This document shows positions 1 to 9,733 of a stretch of DNA of 64,000 nucleotides, one piece after another; the first letter of the stretch is position 1, and every line of letters starts with the position of its first letter. The DNA comes from Streptomyces sp. NBC_01717 (GTDB lineage: Bacteria > Actinomycetota > Actinomycetes > Streptomycetales > Streptomycetaceae). The stretch covers positions 4,898,001 to 4,962,000 of the forward strand of contig NZ_CP109178.1 of NCBI RefSeq assembly GCF_036248255.1, given 5' to 3'. The position numbers and the translations under genes were made by a program. The notes under the pieces were generated by a model. It saw nothing but the letters and a program-made list of their open reading frames with translations, was not told where the DNA came from and made no database searches.

Positions 1-1
1 G

Positions 2-1447
<1,446 letters not shown>

Positions 1448-1486
1448 TCGACGGGTCCGAGGGGTTCCTCACGGTCTGAGAGGGTC

Positions 1487-1550
1487 CGCCGGGCGCATCC
1501 GACGAGGGCGGTACGGAATCCCGTACCGCCCTCGTCGGATGCGCCCGGCG
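1487..1550. terminator. Bidirectional terminator, 30-bp perfect hairpin
   Basis: Arms 1487-1516 and 1521-1550 are exact reverse complements around a 4-nt loop (AATC). The hairpin lies between two convergent genes and has no T-tract, as is common in Streptomyces. It probably stops transcripts from both sides. Confidence 0.85.
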
Positions 1551-1554
1551 TCGG

Positions 1555-4500
1555 TCAGTTCGTGCCGATCTTCGCCAGCAGGTCGACGATGCGGGACTGC
1601 ACCTCTTCGCTCGTCGAGCGTTCCGCCAGGAACAGCACGGTCTCGCCCGAGCTGAGCTTCGGCAGTTCCGCCCGGTTCATGTCGGCCGAGGTGTAGACGA
1701 CCAGCGGGGTCCGGTTGAGCTGGCCGTTCGCGCGCAGCCAGTCGATGATCCCGGCCCGGCGGCGGCGTACCTGCATCAGGTCCATCACCACCAGGTTCGG
1801 CCGCATCCGGGTGGCCAGCGCGACAGCCTCGTCGTCGGTGGCGGCCCGCGCGACCTGCATGCCGCGGCGTTCCAGCGTCGCCGTCAGTGCCACCGCGATC
1901 TCCTCGTGCTCCTCGATCAGCAGCACCCGCGGCGGGTGCTGCTCGCTGTCGCGGGGAGCGAGCGCCTTGAGGAGTACAGCGGGGTCGGCACCGTACGCCG
2001 CTTCCCGCGACGCCTGCCCCAGACCGGCCGTCACCAGTACCGGAACCTCCGCGGCCACCGCCGCCTGGCGCAGCGACTGCAGGGCCGTACGCGTGATGGG
2101 GCCGGTCAGCGGGTCCACGAAGAGTGCGGCGGGGAATGCCGCGATCTGGGCGTCCACCTCCTCGCGGGAGTGCACGATCACCGGCCGGTAGCCGCGGTCG
2201 CCCAGCGCCTGCTGGGTGGAGACGTCGGGCGCGGGCCAGACGAGGAGCCGACGCGGGTTGTCCAGCGGCTCCGGGGGCAGCTCGTCGTCGACCGGTTGCG
2301 GCGACGGACGGTTGGCGACCTCCACCGCGCCTCCCGGACCGTCCAGCGGCTCCGGACCTTCGGCGCCCTCGTCGGGTGCCCCGATCGCGTATGCGCGCCC
2401 CTCGGCCGCAGGGGCGGACAGCAGTTGCCCGGAGGTGCTGGTGGTGGGAGCGGCAGCGGGCTGCGCAGTAGCCGCCGGCGCGGCACCGGGCTGCGCGGCG
2501 GCCGGATGCGGCACGGCGGGCTGTGCGGTGCGCTCGGCCTCGGGCGGGGCGGCGAGCTTACGGCGCCGGCCGGCGCCGCCGAGCGTCTGGTTCTGCTGAT
2601 GGGCGAGGTGCTGGACGAACGGCACGCCCTGCCCGAGCGTCCGCACGCTGAACGCGCGCCCCTGCGTCGAGTCGGCCGACGCGGAGGCGGGCATGGGGGC
2701 CTCGGCCGGCAGCGGCTGGCGCCGTGCATCCGGTACGGACTCGGCTGCGGGAGCGGGCACGGGCGCAGGTACGGGCGCGGTGTCTCGCGGGCGGCTCTCT
2801 GCCACACCGGCGGGGTCGGTGGTGCCGGTGGTGTGGGTGGTGTGACCCGCTCCGGCCCAGTCCGGGCCGTCACCGGGGGGTGTGAGGGAGGCCTGCCCCT
2901 GTCCCGAGGTGCCGTTCTCCGCCCAGCCCCCTGGCTGCGCGGGCAGCCCGGGCTGCGTCGGCTGCTGCAGGGGCTCCGGCTGATCCGGCTGCTGCGGCGC
3001 GCCGGCCTGACGGGCCCGGCGGCGGCCGCTCGGCGTGGGGTGTGCCTGCGGTGGCGTGTGCTCGTCGTGCGGGGCCCGCACGGTGTCATGGCGTCCGGGC
3101 AGCGAGGGGTCCGCCTCACCGGCCGTGGGCGGGATCCGGTCGGCCTCGGCCGGCGGGAGCGCGAACGCGGTCCGCGGCCCCGCCGACTCGGCCGGAACGG
3201 ACCGGTCCTGCGCGGTCCCGAGCGCCCGCCGGGCCCGACGCCCGGTCGGCTGCTGGGCCTGACCCTGCTGCGGTCCGCCCTCACTCTGCCCCTGGCCGGC
3301 GGCAGGAGCGACTGCCGGGAGGGCCAGCTGATTCTCGTTGCTCTGACGAGTCCGGTGCCCGCCCGCAGACGCCGGCATCGGCATCTCGGCCGGAACACCC
3401 TGCGGCGGCACGGTCTGCCCGCGCTGCGGACGGCCGCCACCGCCCTGTGCGCCCTCGGCCGCCGTCACCACGGAGCCCTCGGACGGGGCCGCGACACCGG
3501 GCAGAGCCAACGCCTGCCCGGGCCCCTGCCCCGGCTGCGGAGACTGGGTGGACTGTGCGGGCAGCGACGACTGCGCGGCCGCCTCGGCCGGGCTGGGCCT
3601 CCCCCGCCTGCGGCCGGATCCCTCGCCCTGCTGCTGGGCGGGGACGAGCCCCTGAGGCGACTGCGGACCCTGCTGGACCTGCTGAGCCGGCTCCTCCTGT
3701 GTCACCGCTTCACGCCGCGCCCGGCGCCGTCCGGTCGGCTCCACCGCCCCAGGGCCGGCCTCCGGTCCGGCTTCCGCCGCACCCACCGGGCTCTCCAGGA
3801 AGGCATCCGTCGACGCCCTGCGGGCCCTGCGCCGCCCGCCGGGCGGTGTGCCCGGCTGCTCCTGAACGGCACCGGCCCCGGCAACACCACCGACCGTCGC
3901 CTCCACCGGTGCCTGCACGACGGGCGGCTCCGGCGGCGTCACGGTGCCCGACCCCGCGCCCAGCGGCACCTCCAGTACATACGCGCTGCCGCTCATTCCC
4001 GGCATCTCGTGCGTCTGGAGGACACCGCCGTGCGCCCGCACGATTCCGCGCACGATCGGCTCGTGCACCGGGTCTCCCCCGGCGAACGGTCCGCGCACCT
4101 CGATCCGGACGACCTCACCGCGCTGCGCCGCCGCCACGACCACCGTCGAGTCGACATAGCCGCCGCCCGGCACCACACGTGCCTTGCCGGTCGAGTCCAC
4201 CCCGGCGACATCCGCGACCAGATGCGCGAGCGCAGTCACCAGTCGGCCCGCGTCGACCTCGGCCTCGATCGGCGGCGCGTGCACCGCGAACTGGGCCCGG
4301 CCGGGGCCGATCAGCTCGACGGCGGCGTCGATACCGGCCGTCACGACGCCGTCGAGCAGCACGGTCTCCTTGATCAGCTGCTCCGCACCGCTGTCCAGCC
4401 GCTGGAAGCCCAGCACGTTGTCGACGAGCGTCGTCATGCGGGCATAGCCGGCGGCCAGGTGGTGCAGGATCTGGTTGGCCTCGGGCCACAGCTGGCCCGC

Positions 4501-5610
4501 CGGGTCGGCGGCGAGCTTGAAGAGCTCGCCGCGCAGCTCCTCCAGCGGGCCGCGCAGCGACTCGCCGAGTACGGCGGTCAGCTGGTGGTGCCGGGCGGTC
4601 AGGTCCGTGATCCGTTCGGCCTGCTCCTCCAGCTCTGCCGAGTACCGCTCGGTCCGGTCGGCCAGCTCGGTAGCGTGCTGTTCGGTGAGCTCGGAGACTT
4701 CGGCGGTGTGCTGTTCGGTGAGCTCGGTGACCTCGGTGGCGTGGCTCCCGGTCAGCTCGGTGAGCTGAGCAGTGTGCTGCTTGGTGAGTTCCTCGTACGG
4801 CCTGCGGTCGGTGAACGTCATCACCGCGCCGACCAGCTGCTCCCCGTCGCGGACGGGCGCGGTCGTCAGGTCGACCGGCACCGGTGCACCGCTCTTGGAC
4901 CACAGGACCTGCCCGCGCACCCGGTGCTTGCGCCCGGACTTGAGCGTGTCGGCGAGCGGTGACTCCTCGTACGGGAACGGCTCGCCCTCCGCACGCGAGT
5001 GCAGGATGAGCGGGTGCAGCTCCTGGCCGCCCAGGTCGCTGGCACGGAATCCGAGGATCTGCGCGGCGGCGGGGTTGACCAGAACGACCCGGCCGTCCGT
5101 GTCCGTACCGACGACACCCTCGGCCGCGGCCCGCAGGATCATCTCGGTCTGCCGCTGCGAACGGGCCAGCTCGGCCTCGGTGTCGACGGTGCCCGAAAGA
5201 TCCCGTACGACGAGCATCAGCAGCTCGTCACCCGTGTAGCTGCCGGTGTAGCCGGCCTGGAAGTCGTTGTACGCGGCCTGCCCGTCCTCCAGGCTGGCGC
5301 TGGTGACCTCGACCGGGTACTCGGTGCCGTCGGTCCGCCGCGCGGTCATCCGCGTCGGTTTCGTACGGCCCCGCTCGTCCGCGGCCTCGGGCCTGCGCAT
5401 CGACCCCGGAATCAGCTTGGAGTCGAACTCCGGAAGCAGATCGAGCAGTCCACGACCGACGAGCGCGGTGCCCGGAGTCTCGAACATTTCGAGGGCGATG
5501 GTGTTGGCGTTGACGACCGTGCCGTTGCAATTGACGAGCAACAGCCCGTCCGGAAGGGCATCGAGTATGGCTGCGAGGCGAGCAGCGCCTCGGGATGGCC
5601 TGCTGCTCAC
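1555..5610 (-). CDS. Giant PAS-PAS / hendecad coiled-coil / pseudokinase / receiver protein
   Basis: 1351-residue signalling protein. Domains by eye: PAS 1 (about 10-140), PAS 2 (about 150-270), five 11-residue coiled-coil repeats (274-328, e.g. ELTEQHTAEVS), then a DHp-like helix (345-410) where the usual S-H-E-L-R-T-P-L reads G-E-S-L-R-G-P-L, so the phospho-accepting His is missing. A weak HATPase-like segment (410-545) lacks a clear N box. A Pro/Gln/Gly-rich linker (about 545-1120) carries repeated G-R-R-R-A-R motifs. A degenerate receiver-like region (about 1120-1225) is followed by a C-terminal receiver (from about 1227) with VVMDLM around Asp1277. No transmembrane segment is seen, so it is probably cytoplasmic. 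It may act as a scaffold or non-enzymatic sensor in a phosphorelay. Partner and stimulus are unknown. Confidence 0.85.
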   Translation of the reverse strand: MSSRPSRGAARLAAILDALPDGLLLVNCNGTVVNANTIALEMFETPGTALVGRGLLDLLPEFDSKLIPGSMRRPEAADERGRTKPTRMTARRTDGTEYPVEVTSASLEDGQAAYNDFQAGYTGSYTGDELLMLVVRDLSGTVDTEAELARSQRQTEMILRAAAEGVVGTDTDGRVVLVNPAAAQILGFRASDLGGQELHPLILHSRAEGEPFPYEESPLADTLKSGRKHRVRGQVLWSKSGAPVPVDLTTAPVRDGEQLVGAVMTFTDRRPYEELTKQHTAQLTELTGSHATEVTELTEQHTAEVSELTEQHATELADRTERYSAELEEQAERITDLTARHHQLTAVLGESLRGPLEELRGELFKLAADPAGQLWPEANQILHHLAAGYARMTTLVDNVLGFQRLDSGAEQLIKETVLLDGVVTAGIDAAVELIGPGRAQFAVHAPPIEAEVDAGRLVTALAHLVADVAGVDSTGKARVVPGGGYVDSTVVVAAAQRGEVVRIEVRGPFAGGDPVHEPIVRGIVRAHGGVLQTHEMPGMSGSAYVLEVPLGAGSGTVTPPEPPVVQAPVEATVGGVAGAGAVQEQPGTPPGGRRRARRASTDAFLESPVGAAEAGPEAGPGAVEPTGRRRARREAVTQEEPAQQVQQGPQSPQGLVPAQQQGEGSGRRRGRPSPAEAAAQSSLPAQSTQSPQPGQGPGQALALPGVAAPSEGSVVTAAEGAQGGGGRPQRGQTVPPQGVPAEMPMPASAGGHRTRQSNENQLALPAVAPAAGQGQSEGGPQQGQAQQPTGRRARRALGTAQDRSVPAESAGPRTAFALPPAEADRIPPTAGEADPSLPGRHDTVRAPHDEHTPPQAHPTPSGRRRARQAGAPQQPDQPEPLQQPTQPGLPAQPGGWAENGTSGQGQASLTPPGDGPDWAGAGHTTHTTGTTDPAGVAESRPRDTAPVPAPVPAPAAESVPDARRQPLPAEAPMPASASADSTQGRAFSVRTLGQGVPFVQHLAHQQNQTLGGAGRRRKLAAPPEAERTAQPAVPHPAAAQPGAAPAATAQPAAAPTTSTSGQLLSAPAAEGRAYAIGAPDEGAEGPEPLDGPGGAVEVANRPSPQPVDDELPPEPLDNPRRLLVWPAPDVSTQQALGDRGYRPVIVHSREEVDAQIAAFPAALFVDPLTGPITRTALQSLRQAAVAAEVPVLVTAGLGQASREAAYGADPAVLLKALAPRDSEQHPPRVLLIEEHEEIAVALTATLERRGMQVARAATDDEAVALATRMRPNLVVMDLMQVRRRRAGIIDWLRANGQLNRTPLVVYTSADMNRAELPKLSSGETVLFLAERSTSEEVQSRIVDLLAKIGTN

Positions 5611-5836
5611 GACGACGCTTCCTCCCTGATTACCGCACCTTGCCGACAGCGGGCCCCATCTTGCCCCTCGGGCCGCAGGCTGTCACTGGAGGAGTCTAAA
5701 GGCAGGGGAGGGGCATCCGACGGCGGATGAGGGGGAGCTCTCACCAAGGTTCTGTGCATACGGTGTACGACTCCTGCTCTGTGCGAGTCCTGTGAAGCTC
5801 CCGGCACGGGTTCTGCGACGAGCTCGGCCGCCCTGG

Positions 5837-6337
5837 TCAGCGGACGTTGGGGAGCACCGGACGGAGCGTGTTCCAGCGGGCGATCTCGCAACCGTCGGTC
5901 CGGTCGAAGGACGCGTCGACGTGCTGCCCCTGCCAGGTCCCGGTGACCCGGGCCGTGGCCGAGCCGCCGAACTGCTGGGTGCACATGGCGTCCGCGGGCA
6001 CCGGACGGAAGGGGTCCGTGCCGCCCTCCCTGTCCGTGGGCTGCGCGAGCTCCGCCAGCCGGTCGCAGGCCTGCTGCGCCACCGGATGGGTGCCGCCGGC
6101 CGGGAGGCACCGCAGTTCGTACACGCCGTCGGCCTCCCGGTCGCCGGAGTCCGAGACCGTCACCGTCAGCCGGGTCTTCCCGGTGCCGTCGTCACCCTGG
6201 AGCGCCGACGGCAGCGGCAGCGGAAGGGACAGCAGCGGCAGAGGGCCGGTTGCGGCGGTCGCGGCGGTCGCGGCCGGTGCGGCAGCCGACAGTACGGCGA
6301 AGGACGCGACAGCGGTGAGAGCGAGGCGGCGCAGCAT
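5837..6337 (-). CDS. Secreted SSI-family (subtilisin inhibitor-like) protease inhibitor
   Basis: Small exported protein of about 166 residues with a signal peptide (M-L-R-R-L-A-L-T-A-V-A-S then Ala-rich). The mature part has the Streptomyces subtilisin inhibitor layout: L-R-C-L-P-A-G-G-T-H-P, a second Cys in QQAC, MCTQQF near the reactive loop, and a last Cys in DGCEI. All four family cysteines (two disulfides) are present. In SSI the loop reads C-P-M-V-Y with P1 Met (or Lys); here it reads C-T-Q-Q-F, so P1 is probably Gln. The start at 6337 is chosen because AGGAG lies just upstream and the signal peptide begins there; a longer TTG-started frame runs to 6421. Target protease unknown. Confidence 0.85.
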   Translation of the reverse strand: MLRRLALTAVASFAVLSAAAPAATAATAATGPLPLLSLPLPLPSALQGDDGTGKTRLTVTVSDSGDREADGVYELRCLPAGGTHPVAQQACDRLAELAQPTDREGGTDPFRPVPADAMCTQQFGGSATARVTGTWQGQHVDASFDRTDGCEIARWNTLRPVLPNVR

Positions 6338-6536
6338 ACGGAGCTCCTGTGGGACGCGGAAGAACGGCGGAGGCGGTACCCCCGTCTTCACTAACGCTCC
6401 GCACGCCGCGGCGTTGCGCAACCCGGACGCTTTGCTCTCGTGGCCGACTGCCTAGTACCGTAGGCGGCGATTGGAGAGACAGCGCTCAGCTGTGTCATCA
6501 TCTGCACGCACCACTCGCGCTCGCGCGAAGTGTGCT

Positions 6537-6627
6537 GGAGGCGTCGCCTAGTCCGGTCTATGGCGCCGCACTGCTAATGCGGTTTGGGTCTTAAAGCCCA
6601 TCGAGGGTTCAAATCCCTCCGCCTCCG
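6537..6627 (+). tRNA. tRNA-Ser(GCT)
   Basis: Acceptor GGAGGCG (6537-6543) pairs with CGCCTCC (6620-6626). The anticodon loop CTGCTAA gives GCT. A long variable arm typical of tRNA-Ser and the GGTTCAAATCC T-arm are present. The CCA tail is not encoded. Confidence 0.95.
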
Positions 6628-6635
6628 CTTGATCG

Positions 6636-6667
6636 CTGAAGCCCCGAGCCACTGGCCGGGGCTTCAG
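6636..6667 (+). terminator. Terminator after tRNA-Ser(GCT)
   Basis: CTGAAGCCCCG (6636-6646) and CGGGGCTTCAG (6657-6667) form an 11-bp stem shortly after the tRNA 3' end, followed by T-C-G. Confidence 0.75.
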
Positions 6668-6842
6668 TCGTATCCGGACGCGGAACGTGCTCGCGGCAGC
6701 GCGGGGCGAGGTGACCGAATGAGGCGCCACAGGGCGTTTTCGCAGGTCAGAGGTGGTGTGGGTAATGGATTTCGCGTGACGGCGCGGGTCATGTAATGTT
6801 GTTCCCGCAACGCCGACCAGGCAGAAAAGCCCGGAACGCCAA

Positions 6843-6915
6843 GCACTCGTAGCTTAACGGATAGAGCATCTGACTACGGATCAGAAGGTTGCAGGTTCGA
6901 ATCCTGCCGAGTGCA
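6843..6915 (+). tRNA. tRNA-Arg(ACG)
   Basis: Acceptor GCACTCG (6843-6849) pairs with CGAGTGC (6908-6914). The anticodon loop CTACGGA gives ACG; the first base is expected to become inosine, the job of TadA encoded at about 33 kb. T-arm GGTTCGAATCC. Discriminator A, no encoded CCA. Confidence 0.95.
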
Positions 6916-6924
6916 CACAGCTGA

Positions 6925-6954
6925 GAGGCCCCCCGGATAAGTCCGGGGGGCCTC
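6925..6954 (+). terminator. Terminator after tRNA-Arg
   Basis: GAGGCCCCCCGG (6925-6936) and CCGGGGGGCCTC (6943-6954) form a perfect 12-bp stem with a 6-nt loop, followed by TTG. It lies directly after the tRNA. Confidence 0.85.
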
Positions 6955-7074
6955 TTGCGTGCCTGTGTCCGGACTCGCCGTTCCCCCTGTCCGCACTTGG
7001 CTGGTCGTCCTTCCGTTCGCGACCTGTTCATGAGGATCTCCGCCCCGGCCCGGAGCCTCGTTACGATCGCACGC

Positions 7075-7983
7075 ATGAGCTGGCACTGCACCGGGTTGCG
7101 ATGGCCCCAGGAAGGGCCGGTCCTGGGGTGGCAGAAGGGCGGGGCGACGGATCGGGCGAGGCGTGAGGCCGGTTCGACGCGGGTGAGTGTCCTTGTGTAC
7201 GGGAAGGAACTCGGGTTCCGCGCCGGCGGTGAGCGGCACTGTGTGGGCGCTCGGGGGAATGCATGTCCGCTGGGGGCCATGGTGTCCGGGCGGAGTACGG
7301 GGGCGCGGTGCCCGGAGTGCGCGCGGCTGGACCGGGCGCACTCGGTGGCCGCCGACACGATTGCCGACGACCCGCGGACGTACCGCGTTTACCTCGCGTG
7401 GTTCGGGCCCTCCATGGTGAAGGTCGGGATCACCGCCGAGGAGCGGGGTGCGGCGCGGCTGAGGGAGCAGGGGGCCGTGGTCTACAGCTGGCTGGGGCGC
7501 GGGCCGCTGATGGCGGCGCGGCGTACCGAGGAGCTGCTGCGGTCGGCGCTGGGGGTGCCGGACCGGATCCCGTACGCGCGCAAGCGTGCGGTGCGGGCCG
7601 CGCTGCCCGGGGCGGCGGAACGGGTCGCGGAGGTCGAGGGGTTGTACGGGCGGGCGGCTGCGCTGGAGCGGGAGGGGGCCGGGTGGCCGCAGTCGCTGGA
7701 GCGGCTGCCGTTCGAGCCCGTCGACCACACGGGGTTGTTCGGGCTCGACGGCCCGGTCGAAGTGGCGCGGGTGGTGACCGAGTTGATGGACGGCGGGGTG
7801 GTCGCGGGGCGGCTGGTCGCGGCCGCCGGGCCCGATCTGCATCTGGCGGCCGCGGACGGGGTGGTCGTGCTGGACACCCGGCTGATGACCGGATGGGAGC
7901 TGGTCGGGGCCGATGCGCGGTCGGGGGTGACGGCGCCGGTGATCGATATCGGGGGCGGCGGCGTACAGGACGGGCTCTTCTGA
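7075..7983 (+). CDS. DUF2797 family protein
   Basis: Cytoplasmic protein of 302 residues. It starts at the ATG of M-S-W-H-C-T-G-L; the longer frame from 6955 would begin inside the tRNA terminator and is not credible. It contains the conserved GNACPLG and CPEC cysteine pairs (possible metal site), then YRVYLAWFG and VKVGIT, which recall GIY-YIG-like or UvrC-like folds often noted for this family. Biochemical role unknown. It precedes an amidohydrolase gene on the same strand with a 55-nt gap, so the two may be co-transcribed. Confidence 0.8.
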   Translation: MSWHCTGLRWPQEGPVLGWQKGGATDRARREAGSTRVSVLVYGKELGFRAGGERHCVGARGNACPLGAMVSGRSTGARCPECARLDRAHSVAADTIADDPRTYRVYLAWFGPSMVKVGITAEERGAARLREQGAVVYSWLGRGPLMAARRTEELLRSALGVPDRIPYARKRAVRAALPGAAERVAEVEGLYGRAAALEREGAGWPQSLERLPFEPVDHTGLFGLDGPVEVARVVTELMDGGVVAGRLVAAAGPDLHLAAADGVVVLDTRLMTGWELVGADARSGVTAPVIDIGGGGVQDGLF

Positions 7984-8038
7984 GATCGTCGGTGATCAGG
8001 TCGGGACAGGACGGGTCGGGGCGGACGGGGAGTGCGCG

Positions 8039-8917
8039 GTGAGTGGCGGCAGCGATGAGGTGGTGCGGTTCTGGGAACGGCTCGGGCTGCCGGGACTGAT
8101 CGATGTCCATACGCATTTCATGCCGGAGCAGGTGCTCCGCAAGGTGTGGGCGTACTTCGACTCCGCCGGTCCGCTGACCGGGATGGAGTGGCCGATCGCC
8201 TACCGGCACGACGAGGACGAACGGCTGGCGCTGCTCCGGTCCTTCGGCGTGCGGCGGTTCACCTCGATGCTCTATCCGCACAAGGCGGGGATGGCGGCCT
8301 GGCTGAACGGCTGGGCGGCCGACTTCGCGCGGTGGGTGCCCGACTGTCTGCACACCGCGACCTTCTTTCCCGAGGAGGGCGTGGAGCGTTACGTCCGCGA
8401 GGCGGTCGAGGCGGGGGCGCGCATCTTCAAGTCGCATATTCAGGTGGGGGCGTACGACGCGAACGATCCACTGCTCGAACCGGTCTGGGGGCTGCTGGCG
8501 GAGGCCGCGGTCCCGGTCGTGATGCACTGCGGGTCCGGTCCCGCGCCCGGCAAGTACACCGGACCCGAGCCGGTCGGCCGGCTGCTCGCCCGGCATCCGC
8601 GGCTGCGGCTGGTGGTGGCGCACATGGGGATGCCCGAGTACGCGGAGTTCCTGGCGCTGGCGGAGGCGTACCCCGAGGTGCGGCTCGATACGACGATGGC
8701 GTTCACGGACTTCTCGGAGGAACTCACGCCGTTCCCGGTGGCGGAGCGGGGACGGCTCGCAGACCTCGGGGACCGGATCCTGCTGGGGACGGACTTCCCG
8801 AACATTCCGTACCCGTACGTGCACCAGCTGCATGCCCTGGAGCGGTTGGAGTTGGGGGACGACTGGTTGCGGGCGGTCTGCTACGGGAACGCGCACGCGA
8901 TGTTCGACCGGCGCTGA
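8039..8917 (+). CDS. Amidohydrolase family metal-dependent hydrolase
   Basis: TIM-barrel hydrolase of 292 residues, GTG start. The metal-binding motif HTHF follows strand 1 (L-I-D-V-H-T-H-F, about residue 27). A central VMHCGSG supplies another His, VVAHMGMPEY a third, and LLGTDFPNIPYPY the catalytic Asp. This arrangement matches the amidohydrolase-2 group (decarboxylase/hydrolase-like proteins such as ACMSD relatives). Substrate unknown. It lies 55 nt after the DUF2797 gene and ahead of the two-component operon, separated from the latter by a repeat-bearing regulatory region. Confidence 0.88.
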   Translation: MSGGSDEVVRFWERLGLPGLIDVHTHFMPEQVLRKVWAYFDSAGPLTGMEWPIAYRHDEDERLALLRSFGVRRFTSMLYPHKAGMAAWLNGWAADFARWVPDCLHTATFFPEEGVERYVREAVEAGARIFKSHIQVGAYDANDPLLEPVWGLLAEAAVPVVMHCGSGPAPGKYTGPEPVGRLLARHPRLRLVVAHMGMPEYAEFLALAEAYPEVRLDTTMAFTDFSEELTPFPVAERGRLADLGDRILLGTDFPNIPYPYVHQLHALERLELGDDWLRAVCYGNAHAMFDRR

Positions 8918-8933
8918 GCCCGCGCTTCCCGGT

Positions 8934-8987
8934 TTCTCAGGGAATTCACAGGATCGGGAAAGAACCCTCTCAGAGGCGTCTCACAGG
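8934..8987 (+). promoter_or_regulatory. Two pairs of 11-bp direct repeats before the OmpR-type regulator
   Basis: TTCTCAGG (8934-8941) and TTCACAGG (8945-8952) are 11 bp apart. TCTCAGAGG (8968-8976) and TCTCACAGG (8979-8987) are again 11 bp apart, and the pairs are 34 bp apart. Such repeats on one DNA face are typical of OmpR/PhoB-type binding. The second pair ends 8 nt before the start codon. Likely autoregulation (inference). Confidence 0.6.
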
Positions 8988-8995
8988 GTTGCGGC

Positions 8996-9733
8996 ATGAC
9001 GACGACCACGCCCCAGGGGCGTACCGAACTGCTGAGGCCGGACCGCAATCCCGTCCGTGTGCTGGTCGTGGACGACGAGGCGCCGCTCGCCGAGCTGCTG
9101 TCCATGGCCCTGCGCTACGAGGGCTGGGAGGTGCGCAGCGCCGGGGACGGTGCGAGTGCCGTCCGCATGGCGCGCGACTTCCGGCCCGATGCGGTGATCC
9201 TCGATGTGATGCTGCCCGACACCGACGGGCTCTCGGTGCTCGGCAAGCTTCGCCGGGACCTCTCCGAAGTCCCCGTGCTGTTCCTGACCGCACGCGACTC
9301 GGTGGAGGACCGGATCGCCGGACTCACGGCGGGCGGCGACGACTATGTGACGAAGCCGTTCAGCCTGGAGGAGGTCGTGGCGCGGCTGCGCGGGCTGATC
9401 CGGCGGTCCGGGACGGCGACGGTGCGGAGTGAGTCGACGCTCGTCGTCGGTGACCTGGTGCTCGACGAGGACAGCCATGAGGTGAGCCGGGGGACGACCT
9501 CCATCCACCTCACGGCGACCGAGTTCGAGCTGCTGCGCTTCCTGATGCGCAATCCGCGACGGGTGCTGAGCAAGGCGCAGATCCTGGACCGGGTGTGGAA
9601 CTACGACTTCGGCGGGCAGGCGAACGTCGTCGAGCTGTACATCTCGTATCTGCGCAAGAAGATCGACGCCGGACGGGCGCCGATGATCCACACCCGGCGC
9701 GGAGCCGGATATCTCATCAAGCCCGGTGAGTAG
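8996..9733 (+). CDS. OmpR/PhoB-family response regulator
   Basis: 245-residue two-component regulator. The receiver has the acidic pair D26-D27 (LVVDDE), phospho-acceptor Asp70 (VILDVMLP), T98 (FLTARD) and K120 (YVTKPF). The C-terminal winged helix contains LTATEFELLRFL, VLSKAQILDRVW and ELYISYLRKKID. It overlaps the downstream kinase gene by 8 bp, so the pair is translationally coupled. The upstream repeats suggest that it regulates its own operon, which continues into two glycosyltransferase genes. The likely output is envelope glycan or cell-surface modification (inference from context). Confidence 0.95.
   Translation: MTTTTPQGRTELLRPDRNPVRVLVVDDEAPLAELLSMALRYEGWEVRSAGDGASAVRMARDFRPDAVILDVMLPDTDGLSVLGKLRRDLSEVPVLFLTARDSVEDRIAGLTAGGDDYVTKPFSLEEVVARLRGLIRRSGTATVRSESTLVVGDLVLDEDSHEVSRGTTSIHLTATEFELLRFLMRNPRRVLSKAQILDRVWNYDFGGQANVVELYISYLRKKIDAGRAPMIHTRRGAGYLIKPGE

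Noticed and set aside
1906..4962. Long plus-strand open frame of about 1000 codons opposite the PAS gene
   Set aside because: High-GC third positions keep the opposite frame open. The translation is Arg/Gly-rich without any fold signature, while the minus strand gives clear PAS and receiver domains.
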